Assembly: GCF_020520425.1 (NCBI RefSeq)
Contig: NC_079492.1
Location: 103,761,157 to 103,825,156, forward strand
DNA from: Spinacia oleracea
Taxonomy: Eukaryota; Streptophyta; Magnoliopsida; Caryophyllales; Amaranthaceae
DNA: 64,000 nucleotides
Direction of reading: 5' to 3'
The notes under the pieces are model-generated. The model was given only the letters and a program-made list of their open reading frames with translations, did no database searches and was not told the DNA's origin. Each line of letters begins with the position of its first letter. Position 1 is the first letter of the stretch. The translations under genes were made by a program, and so were the position numbers. This document shows positions 36,573-46,517 of the stretch, piece after piece.

Positions 36573-36874
36573 TGAGAATGTTGCTGTGTAGTTGTGTGCT
36601 GTAGTTGTGTGCTCTCAGCAATCACCACATGGGAGTTGGTAAAAGGCTGCTTTCTTTCTTGTATTGATCCTAGGTAGATAATACATGTGACTACTTGTCC
36701 TTTTGTACAGCTGTCACTAGGTTTTAGTTGGTAGCCTTTGTATATAAGACAGCATGAGGCATGCTGCCGTTTTCTTGGAACAACACAAACACTGAAATAT
36801 AGAAAGAGGTTGAACCTCAAGAACACCAGAAATTCTGGTGAAGAAACTGAAATTATTAGCTGAAATCCTTTACA
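36573..36874 (+). repeat. 3' LTR of Copia C
   Basis: 302 bp, nearly identical to 31738-32037, ending CTTTACA. Confidence 0.9.
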
Positions 36875-37093
36875 TGACATATATAATACCAACAATCTGC
36901 ATATATTCTGATACTTATAAGAAATCGGAAACTTTGTGTATGTTTTTTTCCTAACCAGGAAGAGTCGAATTGAGTTGTAGTTTTTGTTAACACGGATGAG
37001 TTTTGTTGCAGGTGAGTCTCCCTACGAAACAGCTGATTTATGAGTTGTTGCAGAAAGACGCCAAGAACAGAAGGGGGGCATATGAAGGTGCAA

Positions 37094-37141
37094 ATGAAAT
37101 TAAGCGACATCCATTCTTCCGTGGATGTCGCTTAATTTCAT
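37094..37141. repeat. Perfect 20-bp palindrome, 8-nt loop, in relic exon
   Basis: Arms 37094-37113 (atgaaattaagcgacatcca) and 37122-37141 are exact reverse complements, with the loop ttcttccg. The left arm is normal phototropin-like coding text (NEIKRHP); the right arm stands where the next residues should be. Confidence 0.95.
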
Positions 37142-37427
37142 GCTTACTCTCTGGTTAAAAACTTATGTTTAAGAATGGTATTTTCTCTGTTTAAAATTCA
37201 GAATGCAAGAATACAGTCATTATGCCTAGTAGCTAGTACTTTCTTAGGATGTCCGAAATAAGTTAGAGACCGAGAGATTATAAAAAAGGTCAAAATACAA
37301 AAGCTCTTTCTGTAAATCATTTCATGTTGGTATTTATGTGTGTTTGGGACAATGCGGGAACTAATACGGATGGAAAATGTAATAATTTGTGATGATTGAA
37401 ACTAGTTTTCTGTGTTTTTGATCTTAC

Positions 37428-37501
37428 AATATTGATGATTTACGAACATAAATGTTGATTTCTTAATATTGATGATTTACGAACATAAATGTTGATTTCT
37501 T
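37428..37501. repeat. 37-bp tandem duplication
   Basis: aatattgatgatttacgaac... occurs twice head to tail (37428-37464, 37465-37501). It lies between relic exons. The rest of 37142-37546 shows nothing else. Confidence 0.93.
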
Positions 37502-37652
37502 AATATGGCAACTGTACAACTAAAATGCTGGGTGAATATTTTCCAGAAAGCTCCTGACTCCTGAGCTAGAAGTTCCATTTTCCACTGACCCAGAAAAGGA
37601 AGCAAAAATGATGGACCCTGAAATGCTAGATCTCCAAACTAATTTCTTGTAG

Positions 37653-38198
37653 AAGGATGCTTCATTTAAAGAGCTTTGTTATTATTATATACAGTATTTA
37701 CTTGTAGAAAATAGATACTCCGTAATAATAATTTGTTTATTATTTAGGGCAGTTTGTAATTATGAATAAATTTAGGAATGCTGCAATCTTTAGCATTGCA
37801 ATAGTTGAGTGCATTTCGTCGTTACCCCAGGAATTTGCATCATGCACAGATAATAAGTTGGGATTGTCAGACAGACTGACAGACAGTACAACAGTGCCCT
37901 TGATTAATGGTGTTTTACTCCATGTTAATTGTCTTACCAATGAAAAAGGTACGTTTTAACCATAAAAGTATCCAATAATAATGATCTATTGCCAAAAAGA
38001 GGTTGTTTACTACAATTACCATTAAATCTGCAAAACTGCAATTACATTAATTTTGTGCTTACTTGCACATAGAAATTAAATCTATTACATCAATAATCCT
38101 AATTAAGACAATTAAACTAGATAACTAAAAAATATATTCGTAATTAAGACAATTAAACTAGATAACCTAATACCATGATTGAATTGCGCGCTTAACAG
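37653..38198. other. Intergenic DNA between phototropin relic and MADS gene
   Basis: AT-rich; probably includes the 3' UTR of the minus-strand MADS gene. A short direct repeat (aattaagacaattaaactagataac) occurs at 38100-38125 and 38140-38166. An open frame at 37762-37959 has no recognisable product. Confidence 0.45.
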
Positions 38199-38921
38199 TT
38201 AGTTACTGAGTAGCAAGTCTAGGAGATCGTCACCGGTTAATCCATCTTCTCTATTCACATCGCCAGAACAATCAAAACCTTGACCGACAACACTCCGATC
38301 AGCCGCCGAACCGAAATCGAAATCAAAATCAAAATCAAAATCAAAATCAAAATCGAAATCGAAATCGAAATCGAAATCTTGAGCGACGCTACTCTTACTA
38401 ATCATTGAAGAATCATGAATAATCTGGTCGACTTTCGAAGATACTTTATTCCTTAAACCTTCTAATGCAGCCTTATACCTCTCAAGATCACTTAACCCTA
38501 AATCATCAATTGACTGGTCCCACCAATTTTGACTCTTCGCCATGAATTTTGTCTCTGTTTTGACCTTTGTCTCTGTTTTCTCAACATCAATCTGTGCAAG
38601 TACATCCTTGTACTGGCCGCCGACAATCTGAGAGTTGAGTACCTCATCATTCAAAACTCCGACATCGTTAGTAGTTGTTGTATCAATGTAACGACGGATG
38701 ACTGCGTCAGCACTAGGGTGACCAAAAGAATACAACTTTCCACCATTAGAGAAAGTAATGATAGCAGCTTCAACACCACACATGGAACAAAGTTCGCTAG
38801 CCTTCTTGAACACACCCACACGCCGTTTCGAAAACGTAACTTGCTTCTTCGTCTTGCTTATGATCGGTTCCATTGGAATCTTTCTTTTGCCCTTGTTCAC
38901 TTTTTTACTTCCGTTTTCCAT
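38199..38921 (-). CDS. Type I (M-alpha-like) MADS-box transcription factor
   Basis: A single exon encodes 240 aa. The MADS domain spans about 15-75 (KKQVTFSKRRVGVFKKASEL, then CGVEAAIITFSNGGKLYSFG), preceded by a basic start (KKVNKGKRKIPMEPI). There is no K-box, and the gene is intronless, as expected for type I genes such as the AGL62 group, which act in the female gametophyte and endosperm. A region at 133-170 (WWDQSIDDLGLSDLERYKAA) is typical of this class. Residues 182-203 are (Asp-Phe)11, encoded by eleven 6-bp units (38313-38379), then an acidic/leucine C-terminus (DDLLDLLLSN) that could activate transcription. The start is the first ATG, at 38921. Expression in seed is an inference from the family only. 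Confidence 0.93.
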   Translation of the reverse strand: MENGSKKVNKGKRKIPMEPIISKTKKQVTFSKRRVGVFKKASELCSMCGVEAAIITFSNGGKLYSFGHPSADAVIRRYIDTTTTNDVGVLNDEVLNSQIVGGQYKDVLAQIDVEKTETKVKTETKFMAKSQNWWDQSIDDLGLSDLERYKAALEGLRNKVSSKVDQIIHDSSMISKSSVAQDFDFDFDFDFDFDFDFDFDFDFGSAADRSVVGQGFDCSGDVNREDGLTGDDLLDLLLSN

Positions 38922-40019
38922 TATTCAACACCTGCGAACCACGGAAACGCCAAAAAATCACGACTTACCGTTTCAGAAAAAGGGAGACGTGTTTCCCAAG
39001 CAAACTTGCTGATTGTATCAAAGTTTTTCCGCCAGAAAACTGAAATTAGGTTGAAGAAGATAGGTTGAAGAAGATCTATATAGTTTTTCCGCCTGATTGT
39101 ATTTCACACTTGCATAGCCTATATTCGAAACCGTGCTACAAATTTGGGCCTGGCCCAAGTAGACAAATGGAAATTAAATCATTAAGGGTGTATTTGGTTC
39201 AGCATATTTTGGAATCGGGTATGGGTTTGAAATCATCCAACCCATTACTTGATGTTTGGTTAACTATTTTTATAAAATTTAAAATTTGGGGACCCACCTC
39301 CAAAACCCCTAGGGTATCGAGTTCTCGTACTCAAGGGGGAGGTGGGTATATGAAATTATATTAACTGAAAATAAAATCGACAGTGCAAACTCGATCAAAC
39401 AAACACTATGACAGCCTAACTAATGTTAGGCCACCACCGTTGCCGCCCAAGCTACCCAAAAAATCAATATCATAAAAATTATACTACAAAGTTACTTGCT
39501 TGTCGATTCGCCATCAAATCGCCAATGCTACCTAACGCCATCATCAACACCCCCGTAACAACCCAAAATGACAAAATTAGAATACTGAAAAATAATTTAA
39601 CTAAGCATATCCTTGAATAAAATACCTAGATATATTTTTAATCATCGAAATTTTGGACATTAAAGTCTAAATTTTTAGCTTCAATTGTAAAAAAACAACC
39701 ACAAAAAATCAAATTTCGAATAGTGACAGAAGAATGTGATGGTTAGAGTTGAAGCAAAGCGAGCGATTGTGGTGGTGGAGATGGTGCCATATATCAATCA
39801 CGTAACATGGAAAAAATTGCAAATTATACACTGCAGTATTTCTATTGATTTTCTAATATTGGTATATATGTTACTAATTACTATCATAAAAACAGGGCCG
39901 GTTCTTGGGCGGCGCGGGGTGAGCGACGGAACAGGGCCCCCCAATTTTAATATCATATATGGTGTAAATAGTCTCCTAAATGTACACAAAAACTAAGCTG
40001 GAGCATTGGTTAAGGTAAT
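38922..40019. other. MADS upstream region and repeat-rich intergenic DNA
   Basis: The first 150 bp upstream of the MADS start are its likely 5' UTR/promoter. A segment from about 39183 (aagggtgtatttggttcagc) to about 39410 looks hAT-MITE-like, but I could not pair its ends. Frames at 39065-39364, 39423-39620 and 39736-39996 are not convincing genes. Confidence 0.4.
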
Positions 40020-40225
40020 GTGGGTAAATACAAGAGGTACTTGGTTCGATTCCCCTCCCAAATGTAATTAATTTTGTTTGACTTTGACAACTGTACTTTT
40101 CTTTTTTTTCTTTTTTTTTTCGGAGAGTTCAGCTATTGCTTTTTTTTCCGGAGAGTTCAGTTATGGAAAAAACTATTTGTCTTGGGTATTAGATGCCGAT
40201 ATTCACCTACATTCAAAGGACCTTG
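40002..40225 (+). repeat. tRNA-like repeat unit, left copy
   Basis: The unit contains gtaaatacaagaggtact, a perfect pol III B-box-like ggttcgattcc (40047-40057), aattttgtttgactttgaca and ggagagttcag repeats, ending attcaaaggaccttg. The same unit occurs at 50612-50866. Copia A inserted at the junction, so before insertion the two stood in tandem. Possibly a SINE fragment; no A box is certain. Confidence 0.6.
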
Positions 40226-41596
40226 TGTTAGGTTATGATACATATGACAATTCATAAATCATGCGGAAACAACCATTTAGCCAGGAATACATATTATTTA
40301 CACATAATCATATAGCATAATTTAGATGCATACTCTTTGTTGCGTGCCTTCCCTAGCTGCGCCCGAACCGAACAAGAACAAGTCTTTAGGACTCCAAGTG
40401 TCGTCCCTCCGTAGATAGTCCACAGCACGTCCGGATCCGCCTTAAGATTGACCAACTAGAATCGCCCTTAAGGTACTAGAATTTTCGGCACTCTTAGGTA
40501 AGAAATATGGCTGAATTTTTCTCTCAAAACTCACTTTGAATACTTGAATTGATCTCTCAAAATATGTGACCCTAGGCACGTATTTATAGAGTTATGGAAA
40601 GGGAATTGGAATCCTAGTAGGATACGAATTAATTAAACTTAGAATCCTACAAGAACTCTAATTAATTAATTTATCCTTTTAGGAATAGGATTTTAATCAT
40701 ATACTAATTCTAATAGTTTTAGGAATCGTGCATGAACACAAACTCACACACACACGGCAGCCACGATGGGCCGCCCATGCGTGTGCGTGCGAGCAGCAGC
40801 CCACGCAGCGAGGCCAAGGCCTTGGCGCGCGCTGGGCCTGCCTTGCGGTGGGCCTGGGCGCTGCCTTGGCTGGGCGCGCGTTTGGCTTGCTGGGCGATGG
40901 CCCGACTTCGTGCTGGGCCTTCGTCCGACAGGCCTCGTCCGATGCTAATTCGTACGATACGACTCCGATTAAATTCCCGGTTCCGGAATTCATTTCTGAT
41001 ACGAACAATATTTAATATTTCCGATTCCGGAATCAATTTCCGTTTCGAACAAATATTTAATATTTCCGTTTCCGGAATTATTTTCCGATTCCGATAATAT
41101 TTCCGATTCTGACAATATTTCCGTTTCCGGCAATATTTCTGATTCTGGTAATATTTCCATTTCCGATAATATTTTCCAATACGTACCATGTTTCCGTTTC
41201 CGGCAACATCTACGACTTGGATAATATTTATATTTCCGATACGATCCATATTTCCGTTTCCGGCAATATCATCGTTTCCGGAGTATTCGTTTCTTGCCTG
41301 TGACGATCTCAGCTCCCACTGAAACCAAGATCCGTCGATTCCGAATATCCATAGATGGAGTATCTAATGCCATTAAATACTTGATCCGTTTACGTACTAT
41401 TTGTGTGACCCTACGGGTTCAGTCAAGAGTAAGCTGTGGATTAATATCATTAATTCCACTTGAACTGAAGCGGCCTCTAGCTAGGCATTCAGCTCACTTG
41501 ATCTCACTGAATTATTAACTTGTTAATTAATACTGAACCGCATTTATTAGACTTAACATAGAATGCATACTTGGACCAAGGGCATTATTTCCTTCA
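40226..41596 (-). repeat. 3' LTR of Copia A
   Basis: 1371 bp. Contains the GC-rich block (40745-40945) and the 18-bp ttccg/cgg array (40975-41290). Confidence 0.96.
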
Positions 41597-41612
41597 GTCT
41601 CCCACTTGTCCT
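41597..41612 (-). other. Polypurine tract of Copia A
   Basis: Minus-strand ggacaagtgggagac immediately before the 3' LTR, the primer for plus-strand synthesis. It is identical in Copia B (62368-62382). Confidence 0.85.
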
Positions 41613-42459
41613 TAGGGACAAGTGTGCATTTCCTAATTCCTTTGTCGCTCGATGCTTGCTCTTGAACATAAGGTAAGAGTTGTCATCCTTATTATGTCCA
41701 GACGTGTTCCTCGGTTTCAGAGTTCAACTGATCAAATAAACAGATAATCATAGCCTATGATTCATCCGAGCACGGCCATGCATTTCACAGTTTCTAGCTT
41801 CCGAGTGGCCTTGTACAACTTTTAAGCATCTCATCCCGATTTATGGGAGGACAATCCCAATCTTGCGATCTTGAGATTAGACTTCGTTTGATAGGTGATT
41901 ACCTGAGCGTTGCCTTTATGGCCTCCTTTTACGGTGCGACGGTTGGTCAACGTCAAAGCAACCAGTTCTCAAACAAGTAATCTCAAATCACTCAGGTATT
42001 GAGGATTTAGTGTCTAATAATTTAATGAAATTTACTTATGACAGACTTTCATCTCTTACAGTAAAGTTTCATAGGTCTTGTCCGATACTAGTCTTCCCAA
42101 AGTAAGTATCTATGCAAATGATTATGACATTGCCATGTCCACATAGTTCAAGAAACAGAACTACTAGTCATCTTGCATTCTAATCGTCTAACGTTTTCTA
42201 TGCGTCCAATTTTATAGAAAACTCCGACTAGGGACCATTTTCAACCTTTGACATTCAAGTTCACTTGATAGACATTTCTTAGTCACAGGACTGGTCCTGA
42301 CAGTCTATCTTGAATATATCGTCAAATTGAAGGGACTCATCATTTAATAAACCACAAATTAAATGGAAAAATGAATTCTTTTCATTTATTGTGAATGATT
42401 AACCAATAATGTTTTACAAAGATTTAAACTCTAAAACTTCAAAACATTAAACAGAGACA
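41613..42459 (-). other. 3' untranslated region of Copia A
   Basis: Non-coding; strongly similar by eye to 61620-62367 in Copia B (opposite strand), including ggtcctgacagtctatcttg and gtccctaaggacaagtg, a short hairpin next to the polypurine tract. Confidence 0.8.
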
Positions 42460-43924
42460 TCAAAGCCATTCTCCAATATGCTTGATTCCCATAGCTGCAG
42501 TGTGCGAGTTGTGCTTCGCCTGCGGCAGAGGTTTAGTTAATGGATCTGATATGTTGTCATCAGTTCCAATTTTGCTTATCTCGACTTCTTTTCTTTCAAC
42601 GAACTCTCGTAGAAGGTGAAATCTACGAAGTACATGCTTGACTCTCTGGTGGTGTCTAGGCTCTTTTGCCTGTGCAATAGCTCCGTTATTGTCACAATAC
42701 AGGGCTATTGGTCCTTTAATGGAGGGGACTACACCAAGTTCACCTATGAACTTCCTTAGCCATATAGCTTCCTTTGCTGCTTCATGTGCAGCAATGTACT
42801 CCGCTTCAGTTGTAGAATCCGCAATGGTGCTTTGCTTAGCACTTTTCCAGCTTACTGCTCCTCCGTTGAGGCAGAAGACAAACCCAGACTGTGATCTGAA
42901 ATCATCTTTGTCGGTTTGGAAACTTGCGTCCGTATAGCCTTTAACAATTAATTCATCATCTCCACCATAGACCAGGAAGTTATCTTTGTGCCTTTTCAGG
43001 TACTTCAGAATGTTCTTGGCAGCAGTCCAATGCGCCTCTCCTGGGTCTGACTGGTATCTGCTCGTAGCACTGAGTGCGTACGCAACATCCGGGCGTGTAC
43101 ATATCATAGCATACATTATTGAACCAATCAATGATGCATATGGAATCCCATTCATTCGTCTACGCTCATCAAGTTTTTTTGGGCACTGAGTCTTGCTTAG
43201 AGTCATTCCATGAGACATGGGTAGGTAGCCTCGCTTGGAGTCCGCCATCTTGAACCTATCAAGCACCTTATTGATATAAGTGCTTTGACTAAGTCCAATC
43301 ATCCTTTTAGATCTATCTCTGTAAATCTTGATGCCCAATATGTACTGTGCTTCTCCTAGATCCTTCATCGAAAAACATTTCCCAAGCCAAATCTTGACAG
43401 AGTTCAACATAGGAATGTCATTTCCGATAAGTAATATGTCGTCGACATATAATACTAGGAAAGCAATTTTGCTCCCACTGACCTTCTTGTATACACAAGA
43501 TTCGTCTGCGTTCTTGATGAAACCAAAGTCACTGACTGCTTCATCAAAACGTATATTCCAGCTCCTGGATGCCTGCTTCAATCCGTAGATTGATTTCTTT
43601 AGCTTGCATACCTTTTTAGCATTCTTTGGATCCTCAAAACCTTCAGATTGTGTCATAAACACAGTTTCTGTTAAAACGCCGTTTAAGAAAGCAGTTTTGA
43701 CATCCATCTGCCATATTTCGTAATCGTAATATGCAGCGATTGCTAACATTATCCGAATAGACTTTAGCATTGCAACTGGTGAAAAGGTTTCATCGTAATC
43801 CACACCGTGGACTTGCCTGTAACCTTTTGCAACCAATCTAGCTTTGAAAACTTCAAGTTTCCCATCCTTGTCCTTTTTCAGTTTGAAAACCCATTTTCTT
43901 CCAATGGTTTGGTAGCCATCTGGC
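42460..43924 (-). CDS. Copia A pol, part 2: reverse transcriptase and RNase H
   Basis: About 488 aa after the frameshift: RT begins GRKWVFKLKKDKDG and KARLVAKGYRQVHGVDY, with IWQMDVKTAFLNG and the catalytic FLVLYVDDILLIGND, then YGLKQASRSWN. RNase H follows with YTDASFQTD, DSTTEAEYIAA and LYCDNNGAIAQAKEP. It ends GIKHIGEWL. No internal stop, all metal-binding acidic residues present. Apart from the upstream frameshift it appears active. Confidence 0.92.
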
Positions 43925-45539
43925 AATCGACCAAATCCCATACTTGGTTTTCAGACATGGAGTCTAATTCAGATTGCATGGCTTCTTGCCATTGCTTGGA
44001 GCTAGGGCTCGTCATAGCTTGTTTGTAAGTCGCAGGTTCATCACTTTCAAGTAATAGAACGTCATAGCTCTCGTTCGTCAAAATACCTAAGTACCTTTCC
44101 GGTTGAGATCTATATCTTTGCGATCTACGCGGGGTAACATTTCTAGATTGACCATGATTCTCACCAGATTCTTCTAAAGATCTCTGAGTTTCATCCTGAA
44201 TGTCATCTTGAGCATTCTCTAGAGTTTGTTGTTCGACTCGAATTTCTTCGAGGTCTACTTTTCTCCCACTTGTCATTTTGGAAATGTGATCTTTCTCCAA
44301 AAAGACACCATCTCGAGCAACAAACACCTTGTTCTCAGATGTATTGTAGAAGTAATACCCCTTTGTTTCCTTTGGATAGCCCACAAGGATACATTTATCA
44401 GATTTTGGATGAAGTTTGTCTGAAATTAATCGTTTGACGTATACTTTACATCCCCAAATCTTAAGAAAAGACACATTTGGAGGCTTTCCAAACCATAATT
44501 CGTATGGAGTCTTTTCGACAGCTTTAGACGGAGCTCTATTTATAGTGAGTGCAGCTGTATTTAGTGCATGTCCCCAAAATTCTAATGGAAGTTCGGCCTG
44601 ACCCATCATTGACCTGACCATGTCTAGCAAGGTTCTGTTCCTCCGTTCCGACACACCGTTCCATTGTGGTGTTCCAGGAGGAGTCAATTCTGATAGAATT
44701 CCACATTCTTTCAGATGGTCATCAAATTCATAGCTCATATATTCACCGCCTCTATCAGACCGCAGTGCCTTAATCTTCTTGCCTAATTGATTCTCTACTT
44801 CACTCTGAAATTCCTTGAATTTGTCAAAGGATTCAGACTTATGCTTCATTAGGTAGACATAACCATATCTACTGAAGTCATCAGTGAAAGTGATAAAGTA
44901 GCTGAAACCACCTCTAGCATTTGTACTCATTGGTCCACATACATCTGTATGGATTAAACCCAATAATTCATTTGCTCTTTCTCCAACTTTAGAGAAAGGT
45001 TGCTTTGTCATTTTGCCAAGTAAACATGATTCGCATTTACCATAATCCTCTAAGTCAAATGGTTCTAGAATTCCTTCCTTTTGAAGTCTTTCTAAGTGTT
45101 TCAAGTTTATATGGCCTAATCGACAATGCCACAGATAGGTGAGATCTGAATCACCCTTTTTGGCCTTTTTGGTATTTATGTTATATACTTGTTTGTCGTG
45201 ATCTAATAAATAAAGTCCATTGACTAATCTAGCAGATCCATAAAACATCTCTTTAAAATAAAACGAACAACTATTGTCTTTTATTAAAAAGGAAAATCCC
45301 TTAGCATCTAAGCAAGAAACTGAAATGATGTTTTTAGTAAGACTTGGAACATGGAAACATTCTTCCAGTTCCAAAACTAGCCCGGAGGGAAACGACAAAT
45401 AGTAAGTTCCTACAGCTAATGCAGCAATCCGTGCACCATTTCCCACTCGTAGGTCGACTTCACCCTTGCTTAACTTTCTACTTCTTCTTAGTCCCTGTGG
45501 ATTGGAACATAAGTGTGAGCCACAACCTGTATCTAATAC
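43878..45539 (-). CDS. Copia A pol, part 1: protease and integrase
   Basis: Continues gag in frame after the TAG: protease VLDTGCGSHLC at the very start, then the pre-integrase zinc region (WHCRLGHIN ... CESCLLGK), integrase catalytic blocks HTDVCGPM, LRSDRGGEY and PQWNGVSERRN (D, D, E), and the C-terminal GKPPNVSFLKIWGC region. The integrase core is complete. The frame ends about 15 residues into a wrong-frame tail after NQVWDLVD, because a T has been lost at 43925-43926. Confidence 0.9.
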   Translation of the reverse strand, partial: VLDTGCGSHLCSNPQGLRRSRKLSKGEVDLRVGNGARIAALAVGTYYLSFPSGLVLELEECFHVPSLTKNIISVSCLDAKGFSFLIKDNSCSFYFKEMFYGSARLVNGLYLLDHDKQVYNINTKKAKKGDSDLTYLWHCRLGHINLKHLERLQKEGILEPFDLEDYGKCESCLLGKMTKQPFSKVGERANELLGLIHTDVCGPMSTNARGGFSYFITFTDDFSRYGYVYLMKHKSESFDKFKEFQSEVENQLGKKIKALRSDRGGEYMSYEFDDHLKECGILSELTPPGTPQWNGVSERRNRTLLDMVRSMMGQAELPLEFWGHALNTAALTINRAPSKAVEKTPYELWFGKPPNVSFLKIWGCKVYVKRLISDKLHPKSDKCILVGYPKETKGYYFYNTSENKVFVARDGVFLEKDHISKMTSGRKVDLEEIRVEQQTLENAQDDIQDETQRSLEESGENHGQSRNVTPRRSQRYRSQPERYLGILTNESYDVLLLESDEPATYKQAMTSPSSKQWQEAMQSELDSMSENQVWDLVDCQMATKPLEENGFSN

Positions 45540-46424
45540 CTAAGAAGTTGAATTAGCAAGTATACAGTCTATAACGAAAATACCTGAAGATGGAACGACT
45601 GTTCCGTTCTTCTGATCTTCCTTTAGCTTCAAGCAATCTCTCTTCCAATGCCCCTTCTTCTTGCAGTAGAAGCATTCGTATTCAGAAGTGGGTTGACTGA
45701 CCTTCCTCTTTACAAATTTGGCGCCAGTTTGCTTAGTTGGGCTGGCCTTGTTGCCACCTTTCTTAGCATTCCTCTTCTTTCCAGATTTCTTGAACTTGCC
45801 CCCACGCACCATAAGCACATCCTGCTTATCACTTTTGAGCGTCTTTTCAGCGGTCTTCAGCATACCGTGAAGCTCAGTGAGCGTTTTGTCCAGACTATTC
45901 ATACTGTAGTTCAGTTTGAACTGATCATACCCGCTATGAAGAGAATGGAGGATGGTGTCTATAGCCATTTCCTGAGAAAATTGCTGATCCAGCCGACTCA
46001 TATTCTCAATGAGTCCAATCATTTTGAGAACATGTGGACTTACGGGCTCGCCTTTCTTAAGCTTGGTCTCAAGAATTTGCCTATGAGTCTCGAATCTTTC
46101 GACTCGAGCCAGATCTTGGAACATGTTCTTCAACTCACTGATGATTGTGAAAGCATCTAGGTTGATGAACGTTTTCTGCAGATCCGCACTCATGGTGGCG
46201 AGCATTAGACATTTCACATCCTTGTTGGCATCAATCCAACGATTGAGGGCTGCCTGAGTGACCCCGTCGCCTGCGGCTTCGGGCATCGCCTCATCTAGGA
46301 CATACTCCTTTTCTTCCTGCATAAGAACTATTTGCAAGTTCCTTTGCCAGTCAAGGAAGTTTTTCCCGTTCAACTTCTCCTTTTCGAGAATTGATCGAAT
46401 GTTGAATGAATTGTTGTTTGCCAT
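45540..46424 (-). CDS. Copia A gag
   Basis: About 294 aa from MANNNSFNIRSILEKEKLNG; this ATG (46424) fits the family start better than the upstream in-frame ATG at 46517. The Copia capsid domain (LDWQRNLQIVLMQEEKEYVL, and a DQFKLNYSMN-like segment) is followed by a basic linker and a zinc knuckle CFYCKKKGHWKRDC. Role: the virus-like particle coat and RNA binding. The frame ends at TAG (45542-45540), immediately before the protease motif in the same frame. Confidence 0.92.
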   Translation of the reverse strand: MANNNSFNIRSILEKEKLNGKNFLDWQRNLQIVLMQEEKEYVLDEAMPEAAGDGVTQAALNRWIDANKDVKCLMLATMSADLQKTFINLDAFTIISELKNMFQDLARVERFETHRQILETKLKKGEPVSPHVLKMIGLIENMSRLDQQFSQEMAIDTILHSLHSGYDQFKLNYSMNSLDKTLTELHGMLKTAEKTLKSDKQDVLMVRGGKFKKSGKKRNAKKGGNKASPTKQTGAKFVKRKVSQPTSEYECFYCKKKGHWKRDCLKLKEDQKNGTVVPSSGIFVIDCILANSTS

Positions 46425-46517
46425 ATTAAAAACTACAATTGAAAAGAATAAACAAATAAATAACCATTCACAGTTTCTCTTAATAAACTTAAATTCTAGC
46501 ATACATGCATAATTCAA

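Larger units (their letters stand above)
31738..36874 (+). mobile_element. Copia-type LTR retrotransposon C (about 5.1 kb)
   Basis: A complete but disabled Ty1-copia element in an intron of the phototropin relic. LTRs 31738-32037 and 36573-36874 begin TGAGAATGTTGC and end at TTTA(CA). The primer binding site TGGTATCAGAGC (initiator tRNA-Met type) directly follows the 5' LTR (32038-32049), and the purine tract gaggagggggta precedes the 3' LTR. The flanks give tgata (31732-31736) and tgaca (36875-36879) as an imperfect TSD. Domain order gag, protease, integrase, reverse transcriptase, RNase H is that of Copia. The LTRs differ at about five of 300 positions. Confidence 0.93.
29613..37652 (+). 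pseudogene. Phototropin-1-like kinase, C-terminal exon remnants
   Basis: Scattered exon relics follow the order of the C-terminal AGC kinase domain of phototropin (plasma-membrane blue-light receptor kinase): 29613-29649 (SNAFVGTEEYI, activation segment), a weak piece at 30882-30905 (EIIGGA), 31559-31663 (ILIYEMLYGYTPFRGK then TRQKTFTNVLQKNPKFPA), 37012-37125 (VSLPTKQLIYELLQKDAKNR then EGANEIKRHPFFRG), and 37547-37652 (LTPELEVPFS ... DPEMLDLQTNFL then stop). TFTNVLQK and the LQTN ending resemble PHOT1 rather than PHOT2. LOV domains and the ATP-binding half are absent upstream, where RPB7 sits. Exons 31663 to 37012 do not join in frame, most of the DWWALG exon is missing, and a Copia element sits in the intron. 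Retained intron positions mean it arose by genomic duplication or capture, not retroposition. Confidence 0.8.

Noticed and set aside
39183..39410. hAT MITE starting gggtgtatttggttcagc
   Set aside because: No convincing inverted right end or 8-bp TSD.
40002..40070. A tRNA gene
   Set aside because: A B-box-like ggttcgattcc is present, but no acceptor stem, anticodon arm or full cloverleaf could be built.
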